Positions 1 through 5,648 of a stretch of 28,849 nucleotides of DNA are shown here, one piece after another. Positions within the stretch are counted from its first letter, which is position 1. Every line of letters starts with the position of its first letter. The notes beneath the pieces were generated by a model. The model had not been told where the DNA came from and made no database searches. It worked only from the letters and a program-made list of their open reading frames with translations. The DNA lies in contig JAVWEG010000022.1 of assembly GCA_036641735.1 (NCBI GenBank), positions 1-28,849 of the forward strand, written 5' to 3'. The position numbers and the translations under genes are program-made. The DNA comes from JAGPHI01 sp036641735 (lineage in GTDB: Bacteria; Bacillota; Clostridia; Oscillospirales; Ruminococcaceae).

Positions 1-35
1 TGCAAGATACAAGCCTACCGCTACTATTCCCACTC
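1..35. repeat. Distal direct repeat (att-like) of the guaA-associated cassette
   Basis: This 35-nt stretch aligns with 3620-3654 at 29 of 35 positions. The block at 24-35 is 12/12 identical to the last codons of guaA (on the minus strand GAG TGG GAA TAG, Glu-Trp-Glu-stop), and similarity continues past the stop codon. Islands that integrate at the 3' end of guaA typically leave this arrangement of a direct repeat containing the guaA tail at the far end. No integrase gene is visible between the two copies. It could instead be a tandem-island junction continuing left of the window. Confidence 0.65.
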
Positions 36-169
36 GCCGTTCGTGGTTGTAAACACCAGACACTGTGGTCTAAAAACGGCTTAAAACTGTGGCTCTTTTC
101 TCCGTATTCTCACGGCTATTAGGATTATTACGACTTTTTGTTATCAAAATGTTATCGGTGAGCTGATTA
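36..169. other. Non-coding cassette end, no gene recognised
   Basis: Between the distal repeat and the broken gene at 170 there is an AT-rich stretch with no ORF that has a start codon. On the minus strand a short open frame (about 32 codons, no start) ends near 89. It could be the tail of a decayed gene, but nothing identifiable is left. Confidence 0.35.
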
Positions 170-654
170 TCATTTCTTCATTGTTGACTTGCTTTTATTC
201 CCAATATGTGATATTGCATCAGCACATAGATTCGTCAACGGTTCCCCTATTGCTGCCTTGTAATTAAATCCCAATAATTGCATAGTTTTTAGAACATCTA
301 CACTTATTAAATCTTTTAGTTGTCCAATTGAGTCTATGGATTGATTTTGTGGAGACATTGCCTTTATAATTTCTAGGACCATAGAAACAGTTTTATGTAA
401 ATGTTCAATATCTGAATCGCTAATAACAACTTTATCTAATTCTTCTTTATATGCTTGAGCCATTCTTATAGACTCTTCACGCTCTGAAAGTAATTGATTA
501 ATTATCTCGTCATAGGTATTTCTTAATTTTTCAGCATTAAGCTCATTTTCACTGATTCAATTTTACTATGAACTGCTGTTGCGGTTCCTTTAACAGCTAG
601 TGCTGTTAGATTAGTACCCATTTGTGCTAAAATATTTACTGTTGAAATATCCAT
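170..654 (-). pseudogene. Frameshifted small hypothetical gene at the end of the RM operon
   Basis: A start codon at 654 opens a frame (MDISTVNILAQMGTNL...) that stops after about 44 codons. A 97-codon frame starting at 463 continues the same kind of protein. Adding one A to the run of four at 546-549 (T on the plus strand) joins both frames into a single protein of about 160 residues reading IESVKNELNAEKLRNTYDE across the joint. The predicted protein is helical and charged, with no recognised domain. It lies 11 nt after the second methyltransferase in the same direction, so it belongs to the restriction-modification operon. Whether the indel is genuine decay or a homopolymer sequencing error cannot be decided here. 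If it is real, only the 97-residue C-terminal part could still be made, from the internal ATG at 463. Confidence 0.7.
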
Positions 655-665
655 TTACTTCATTC

Positions 666-1412
666 TCACTTTCTAAACACAAACAAATACTCATGTGATA
701 ATAACAAGAAATTATACTTCACACTATTGGTTTTCCAGTATCCTGTTGCTTTACAGTTATGTTGTTCTTTTATAATAATTTCTTTTAGTTTAAAGCCTGC
801 TGCTTCAAAAATCTTCATTACCTCAAAGCTCATGGGTTGCACATGACCTTTAATCCTTGTATCTCCCATAAGGAAGGCACAAAACTTATCATCTTTTAAA
901 ACACGGTAGCTTTCGAAAGCTACCTTTTTCATTTCTTCGAGAAATTCTGCTATCTTACAATGAGATAAATCCTCTGCTATATCCTCGCTGTACTGGATGA
1001 TGTTTGCATAAGGTGGGTGAGTGCAAACAAAATCAATGCTTTCATTGGGGATAAAGTGTAAATCTCTTGCATCGCCTTTGTGAATATAAACCTTACCGTT
1101 AGCTCCGTCATGATCAAAGTCTATCTTCTCTTTGCAACGCTCAAGAGCAACATCATTTATATCGACACCAATAATATTTCGATTTAATAGTTTAGCTTCA
1201 ACAAGAGTAGTGCCACCTCCTGCAAATTGATCAAGCACTAAATCGTTTTCTTTTGAATAGCGAATCAAAAGATTTCTCGGTATGTACGGTGACCAGTTAC
1301 CACGCCATTTTGCATCATGGGTAGCCCAGTTACCTCTGTCAGGAAATGACCAGTGTGTGGTCATCTCGAGTTCGAAGTTTTCGGGTTCCCATTTGGTTAT
1401 TTTTTTGTTCAT
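666..1412 (-). CDS. DNA methyltransferase (N6-A or N4-C type), second MTase of the RM operon
   Basis: This 248-aa SAM-dependent methyltransferase carries the AdoMet-binding motif I LDQFAGGGTTLVEAKL around residues 60-75 and the catalytic motif IV as HPPY (THPPYANIIQYS) around 132-143, preceded by the family signature WRGNWSPYIPRNL. The order is motif I then IV, so it is not a beta-class enzyme like DpnA, although it occupies the place of a second methyltransferase in a DpnII-like operon. The start codon lies 1 nt after the stop of the upstream fusion gene, with an AAGGG SD inside that gene's 3' end, so the two are translationally coupled. Its target may be GATC or a different site. A TRM11-like RNA-methylase annotation is possible on sequence alone, but context favours DNA. 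Confidence 0.8.
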   Translation of the reverse strand: MNKKITKWEPENFELEMTTHWSFPDRGNWATHDAKWRGNWSPYIPRNLLIRYSKENDLVLDQFAGGGTTLVEAKLLNRNIIGVDINDVALERCKEKIDFDHDGANGKVYIHKGDARDLHFIPNESIDFVCTHPPYANIIQYSEDIAEDLSHCKIAEFLEEMKKVAFESYRVLKDDKFCAFLMGDTRIKGHVQPMSFEVMKIFEAAGFKLKEIIIKEQHNCKATGYWKTNSVKYNFLLLSHEYLFVFRK

Positions 1413-1413
1413 A

Positions 1414-3225
1414 CTACAAGCCCTTCACCAATATTTCCTCAAGTAATCCTTTGTTAATCATCTTGATATTCATAATATAGTCAATACGGTCAAAAGTTTC
1501 TCTAAGTGGGCGTTTTGCTGTCAGCCAACCGTCGCCATCTGTAACCCATATAAAACCTGTATTATCATTTTTAACAAGGGAAAACAAGCTACTAAATTCT
1601 CCTGCAACAGATTTCAGCTTAGAGCCACCGCCACCATAATAATTCACTTCCATAAGATACACTTTATTGCCTGTATCTATAGCAAAATCAAAATGACGGT
1701 CTGCTTTATCTGTGTTAACTTCTTTTCCAAATTCTTCTTTTATTTTATGTGCAGTCGCTTGTGCAAGATATTTAAAGCCGTATTTTTCACAAATAGCCTT
1801 TACATAAACTTCTATTAAATTTTCCATAGCTGTTCCACTGCGATTTTTACGAGCGTTGGTATCAAGCCCAACTTCAACGCCCAAAGCATAATCTACAAGA
1901 TTTTTTATATTCTTATTCTTTAAGATTTTAAGCAACCCACACTCTTTTGAAAAATGCACTATTTTTTTTATTTCTTCATCGCTATAAACTTTCTTTTTAG
2001 CAAAAGAATATTCAATATCGCCGCCCATATCTGCAACTTTAATGCTTGTACCACGAACAGCAATTAAAAGCGGAATAACAGGTACAATTTCGGGATAATC
2101 TTTGATCAAACTTTCAAGAGCAATTTCAATATTCGCTTTACCAATAAGACTATTCATAATATTTAACGAAATCTCAATTTCACTAACATTCCCCATAACC
2201 TTTTGCCACGCAACAAAAAAATCATAAGTACGAATTGTATCTTTCAAATTTGACGTTAGATATTCAAATGCAGCATTTTCCGAAAGAATACCCATTGATT
2301 TATATTTTTCTATGTGGTTCATTTCCATTCGCCCTCCAAAGTTTGAAATTAAAAGCTCTTTCACATCTCCACGGCTATTTGCATTGCAATTAATCATTCT
2401 TTTCGCATTAACTCGGTCAATTTGATATTGGCTATAAAGCTCATCAAAAAAATTGTCATTTTCATCTGCATTTTTAGGATCGGAATTGCTGATAACAACC
2501 TTTGCTCCCTTGCTTGAAATCCTGTCTACAAATTCACCCAATGCAATTTGTTCATCATCATTAAAATCCATTTCAGCATAAGAAGTAAAACTTGCCGTCG
2601 CCGTTAAAGGACGATAGGGTGGGTCTATATATACGAAGGTATTGCTATCAATAAAACTTTCGCACTCGTTATAATTACCACATTTTATGGTTACATTTTG
2701 AAGTAGGGTGCTGATATTGTTGAGATTTTCCGCATCACAAATTAAAGGTTTCTTATATGCTCCCACCGGAACATTGAAAAGCCCATTTTTATTTACTCTG
2801 AAAAGTCCATTAAAGCAAGTTTTATTAAGAAAAATAAATAGTGCAGCTTTTTCAGTATTTACCTGTTCATCGCCGTTTACTTTTAGATGATTAAATCTTT
2901 CTCGCTTTTCATAATAGTATTCTTTTCGTTCTTCTGTGTTTAGCCTCCAAAAATGTTCCTGCATTTCAGAAAGCTCATCTATAAGAATATTTAAGTGATT
3001 TTTGATTTGCTTATAAGTGTTGGTCAGCTCTCCATTGATATCATTTATCAGCACTTCTTCTAATTTACAATTTGATAAAATATCGAATAAAACTGCTCCG
3101 CCGCCAATAAACGGCTCACAATATTTATTGATGGTTTCCCCCAGCTTCTCCGGATACTTATTTCTTATTTTCGGTAAAAGCTGTGTTTTTCCACCTGCCC
3201 ATTTGATGAATGGTTTAACAATCAT
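1414..3225 (-). CDS. Single-chain DpnII-type RM enzyme: M.DpnII methylase fused to R.DpnII nuclease
   Basis: This is a 603-aa protein. Residues 1 to about 297 are a Dam/DpnM-family adenine methyltransferase of the alpha class: KWAGGKTQLLPKI (8-20), AdoMet motif I EPFIGGGAVLF (37-47), FLNKTCFNGL (132-141) and catalytic DPPY (201-204). Residues 300 to about 603 are a DpnII-family endonuclease that cuts unmethylated GATC, with the conserved acidic and E-V-N motif region (RHFDFAI...VYLMEVNYYGGGGSKL). These domains are normally separate proteins. The linker is only a few residues. At 2329-2331 codon 299 is CGA, one transition from TGA, immediately before ATG codon 300, and GGAGG at 2333-2337 forms a good internal SD. 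The endonuclease may therefore also be made alone from 2328 or 2322. The start at 3225 has GGGAG upstream and overlaps the end of the XRE frame in an ATGA. Confidence 0.88.
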   Translation of the reverse strand: MIVKPFIKWAGGKTQLLPKIRNKYPEKLGETINKYCEPFIGGGAVLFDILSNCKLEEVLINDINGELTNTYKQIKNHLNILIDELSEMQEHFWRLNTEERKEYYYEKRERFNHLKVNGDEQVNTEKAALFIFLNKTCFNGLFRVNKNGLFNVPVGAYKKPLICDAENLNNISTLLQNVTIKCGNYNECESFIDSNTFVYIDPPYRPLTATASFTSYAEMDFNDDEQIALGEFVDRISSKGAKVVISNSDPKNADENDNFFDELYSQYQIDRVNAKRMINCNANSRGDVKELLISNFGGRMEMNHIEKYKSMGILSENAAFEYLTSNLKDTIRTYDFFVAWQKVMGNVSEIEISLNIMNSLIGKANIEIALESLIKDYPEIVPVIPLLIAVRGTSIKVADMGGDIEYSFAKKKVYSDEEIKKIVHFSKECGLLKILKNKNIKNLVDYALGVEVGLDTNARKNRSGTAMENLIEVYVKAICEKYGFKYLAQATAHKIKEEFGKEVNTDKADRHFDFAIDTGNKVYLMEVNYYGGGGSKLKSVAGEFSSLFSLVKNDNTGFIWVTDGDGWLTAKRPLRETFDRIDYIMNIKMINKGLLEEILVKGL

Positions 3226-3440
3226 AATTGTTCTCCCGTTTCGTCTAAAGTAAAGCTTATATTGAGTTTGTAGCCTAAAGCCTGTGATATAGACTGCATC
3301 TCCTTCTAGCTAAAATTGGCTCTGCTGAGTTTATTGCTCGAATTTTGTGGGGTAGTTTCTATTTTATATGCTAATTCAGACATAGTCATTTTTCGTTTTA
3401 TAAAATTCTTATTTTTTGCTAACCAATCGACACACCTCAT
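3222..3440 (-). pseudogene. XRE-family controller protein gene with in-frame amber codon
   Basis: The frame from ATG 3440 reads MRCVDWLAKNKNFIKRKMTM, then SELAYKIETTPQNSSNKLSR, a Cro/CI-type helix-turn-helix. It reaches TAG at 3306-3308 (codon 45) and continues in the same frame with KEMQSISQALGYKLNISF to a TGA at 3222-3224 that overlaps the ATG of the methylase-nuclease gene. The whole 72-codon product matches small XRE regulators of the TTPQNLSNKL type, so TAG has replaced a sense codon. The position suits an RM controller (C) protein. If TAG is not suppressed, only a half HTH of 44 residues is produced and the operon would lose its regulator. Confidence 0.7.
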
Positions 3441-3473
3441 AAAATAATGGGTTGTATATATATATGTGTTATT

Positions 3474-3485
3474 TATGCTAGCATA
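3474..3485. promoter_or_regulatory. Perfect 12-bp palindrome upstream of the XRE/RM operon (putative operator)
   Basis: TATGCTAGCATA is a perfect palindrome about 34 nt upstream of the XRE start. On the minus strand it overlaps weak -10 candidates: TTGGCT, then a 17-nt spacer, then TATGCT, or TTGTAA, 17 nt, TAGCAT. A symmetric site over a promoter just ahead of an XRE gene is what a controller-protein operator looks like. Binding is an inference. Confidence 0.4.
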
Positions 3486-3570
3486 GTTTACCTTTATTTA
3501 CAAGCCAAATGATAAAATTTACATTAAAAAGTGTAGCATTTGCATTTGACATAAAACCATAAAACGCACA

Positions 3571-3600
3571 AAAAAAGAGGGCCAAAAGACCCTCTTTTTT
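3571..3600. terminator. Intrinsic terminator downstream of guaA (bidirectional)
   Basis: An 11-bp perfect stem (AAAAAAGAGGG at 3571-3581 with CCCTCTTTTTT at 3590-3600) has an 8-nt loop. Runs of A on one side and T on the other allow termination in both directions. It lies about 43 nt past the guaA stop, on the cassette side of the proximal repeat. Confidence 0.85.
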
Positions 3601-3619
3601 GCATATTTTCATTCAATTT

Positions 3620-3654
3620 TGCATTGTGCAAGCCAACCGCTTCTATTCCCACTC
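3620..3654. repeat. Proximal direct repeat (att-like) spanning the end of guaA
   Basis: This is the second copy of the 35-nt repeat found at 1-35. Bases 3643-3654 are the final codons and stop of guaA, and 3620-3642 lie just downstream. A recombinase acting in this core would leave GuaA intact, which is why the 3' end of guaA is tolerated as an integration target in bacteria. Confidence 0.65.
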
Positions 3655-4950
3655 TATAGTTCCTGTGGGCTTTGGGGTGATGTCGTAGCATACTCGGTTT
3701 ACACCTTTTACTTCGGTGATAATGCGCGCGGTGATTTTGGCAAGCAGATTGTATGGTATTTCCTCTATAGATGCTGTCATTGCATCGATGGTATTGACGG
3801 CGCGCAATATTACAGGCCACTCGCACGAGCGAGCGTTGTCGCGTACACCTACGGATTTAATATCGGGAATAAGCGTAAAATATTGCCATACGGTTTTGTT
3901 TAAGCCTGCAATGGCAAATTCTTCGCGCAATATTGCATCTGCTTCGCGCACGGCATTTAGGCGGTCGCGTGTGATGGCTCCAAGACAGCGTACTCCAAGC
4001 CCCGGGCCGGGGAACGGCTGGCGATATACCATATCGTCGGGTAATCCAAGCTCTTTGCCGCAGGCGCGTACTTCGTCTTTAAATAGCTGTCGCAGCGGCT
4101 CTACGAGCTTAAATGCCAAATCGTCAGGCAAGCCGCCTACGTTGTGATGGCTCTTTACTGCCTTGTTTGTTTTGGTGCCGCTCTCTACTATGTCAGGATA
4201 AATTGTGCCTTGCGCCAAAAATTCAATGCCGTCAAGCTTGCGCGCCTCTTCTTCAAATACGCGGATAAACTCGGCGCCGATAATTTTACGTTTTGCTTCA
4301 GGCTCTGCTACGCCCGCAAGCTTGTCCAAGAAACGGTCGGTTGCATCTACATATACAAGGTTTGCTTTTAGCTCATTGCGAAATACTTTGATAACCTGCT
4401 CAGGCTCGCCCTTGCGAAGTAAGCCGTGATTTACGTGTACGCAGGTAAGCTTGTCGCCTATAGCTTTTAGCAGTAATGCCGCTACTACAGAGCTGTCTAC
4501 ACCGCCCGATAGTGCGAGCAATACTTTTTTGTCACCTACTTGGCGGCGGATAAGCTCTACTTGGTCGGCTATAAAATTAGGCATATTCCAGTTTGCGTTT
4601 GCTTTACAGATGTCAAATACAAAATGCGACAACAATTGATCGCGCTGTGCTTGTATCTCGGGCATTGCAGGTACGCTGTGCTGTGATGAAGCAGCGCTAT
4701 AGGCTATAGAGAATATAGGAATACCAAGCTCTAACACTTCGTTTGACGGAGCTATTGCAGTGCCATTCAGCATATTGTTGCATCCGCCATTTAGTATTAT
4801 GCCCTTAACACAGGGTAGCGCTTTCAGCTCGCTTGCTTCAATATCGTGCGGATAAATTTCGCTGTAAACACCAAGAGCGCGAATGTCTCGTGCGAGACGG
4901 GAGCTTTCCTCACTGCCGAGGTCGAGTATTACTATCATATCCTGTGTCAT
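3643..4950 (-). CDS. guaA: GMP synthase with degenerate, glutaminase-dead GATase domain
   Basis: GMP synthase amidates XMP to GMP. The ATP-pyrophosphatase half is intact: P-loop SGGVDSS (148-154), HVNHGLLRKGE (172-182), SHHNVGGLPDD (267-277), PFPGPGLGVRCLG (312-324), and the dimerisation domain ending KPTGTIEWE. The N-terminal class I glutaminase domain is not intact. The protein is 435 aa against about 510 in the family. The Cys nucleophile motif GICYG reads SIAYS (81-85), so Cys is Ala, and the stretch that should hold the catalytic His and Glu (HPE) is deleted. The frame is uninterrupted, so this is not a simple frameshift. Inference: the enzyme uses free ammonia or takes it from a partner protein. 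The start at 4950 has AAGGAG about 8 nt upstream. Its 3' end is the cassette integration site. Confidence 0.93.
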   Translation of the reverse strand: MTQDMIVILDLGSEESSRLARDIRALGVYSEIYPHDIEASELKALPCVKGIILNGGCNNMLNGTAIAPSNEVLELGIPIFSIAYSAASSQHSVPAMPEIQAQRDQLLSHFVFDICKANANWNMPNFIADQVELIRRQVGDKKVLLALSGGVDSSVVAALLLKAIGDKLTCVHVNHGLLRKGEPEQVIKVFRNELKANLVYVDATDRFLDKLAGVAEPEAKRKIIGAEFIRVFEEEARKLDGIEFLAQGTIYPDIVESGTKTNKAVKSHHNVGGLPDDLAFKLVEPLRQLFKDEVRACGKELGLPDDMVYRQPFPGPGLGVRCLGAITRDRLNAVREADAILREEFAIAGLNKTVWQYFTLIPDIKSVGVRDNARSCEWPVILRAVNTIDAMTASIEEIPYNLLAKITARIITEVKGVNRVCYDITPKPTGTIEWE

Positions 4951-4990
4951 ATTTATATCTCCTTAATTTATTGGTTTGTTGCTTGTGCTT

Positions 4991-5062
4991 ATTATACATC
5001 GTGCGTTTCGTCTTATGCAATCATTTTTTTGCCTTTAGTATGTCTTTAAAACAATTATAGCA
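4991..5062 (-). promoter_or_regulatory. Candidate guaA promoters
   Basis: There are two SigA-like candidates on the minus strand. The first is TTGCAT (5015-5020), an 18-nt spacer and TATAAT (4991-4996). The second is an extended -10, TGC TATAAT (5054-5062), with no good -35. I saw no purine-riboswitch-like fold in the leader, though I could not run a covariance search. Confidence 0.5.
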
Positions 5063-5106
5063 TATTTTACAAAATATTTTTGCCCTTTAGCAAAATTAAA
5101 GTAGCA

Positions 5107-5135
5107 TTGATACAGTACTGTGCATACTTTAAAGT
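5107..5135 (+). promoter_or_regulatory. Candidate promoter with two perfect 10-bp palindromes
   Basis: TTGATA (5107-5112), a 17-nt spacer and TAAAGT (5130-5135) precede the small membrane gene at 5173. ACAGTACTGT (5112-5121) and ACTTTAAAGT (5126-5135) are each perfect palindromes, 4 nt apart, filling the spacer and the -10. This could be an operator. Confidence 0.4.
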
Positions 5136-5172
5136 ATTGAGAGTATCTTTGGCTTTACATTAAGGGAGGCGT

Positions 5173-5514
5173 ATGGAGATGAATGGCATTATTTTAATCA
5201 TCGTTACAATGTTTGCAGTGCTGGGAGCATACTTTTTATCCGATGTGCTTACTTCGTGCATATTTAAAGGACAGGAGGTTCCAAGAGCGGTAGTGCTGTT
5301 GTCGTCGGGGAACTTGGAGCAGATGTGGAATAATGTACTTGACGTTCGTCAAAAGCTGCCTGACTGTGAAATTATTGTTATGTGTTCGGGTGCTATGGAC
5401 GAGCGAGAACGTCTTGATACAAGTATGCGTGGAATATATTTTGTTACAGAGAGCGAAGTGGGCGTAATGTTAACAGCACGCTTACATTTACAAAATGCAA
5501 AAAAAGAGGTATAA
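5173..5514 (+). CDS. Small single-pass membrane protein, unknown function
   Basis: The 113-aa protein has one N-terminal membrane segment (about residues 4-24, GIILIIVTMFAVLGAYFLSD) followed by a soluble alpha/beta-looking domain (VPRAVVLLSSG, CEIIVMCSGAMDERERL). No known family is recognised. GGGAGG at 5164-5169, 3 nt before ATG 5173, makes initiation at 5173 or at the second ATG (5179) equally plausible. It is separate from recD2, whose promoter lies in the last 30 nt of this gene. Its 3' end has no hairpin terminator, so readthrough into recD2 is possible. Confidence 0.7.
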   Translation: MEMNGIILIIVTMFAVLGAYFLSDVLTSCIFKGQEVPRAVVLLSSGNLEQMWNNVLDVRQKLPDCEIIVMCSGAMDERERLDTSMRGIYFVTESEVGVMLTARLHLQNAKKEV

Positions 5515-5515
5515 T
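5487..5515 (+). promoter_or_regulatory. recD2 promoter
   Basis: TTTACA (5487-5492), a 17-nt spacer and a consensus TATAAT (5510-5515) overlap the stop of the preceding gene. This would give a leader of about 125 nt before the TTG start at 5649. Confidence 0.6.
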
Positions 5516-5648
5516 TGTACCATTACAGCAATTTTACTTTTAATTGTTTTACTAAAGCCCTCGTCTTTGCTGTATGCAACTTGACAAAAGGTTTGAGTAC
5601 AAGGACAAAAAAAGTCAAGTTGCTATATTTGCAAAAGGAGACATAGCC

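Noticed and set aside
3524..4147. Open frames opposite and around guaA (3524-3826, 3619-3903, 3716-4147)
   Set aside because: They are antisense or off-frame to an evident guaA coding region, with no SD and low-complexity or improbable composition.
4951..5172. Purine riboswitch in the guaA leader
   Set aside because: No three-stem purine-aptamer arrangement was visible by eye; only ordinary promoter elements were found. A covariance search could still change this.
5574..5648. ATG start for recD2, 25 codons upstream
   Set aside because: No SD there; the TTG at 5649 has AAAAGGAG with good spacing, and RecD2 proteins usually begin near that point.
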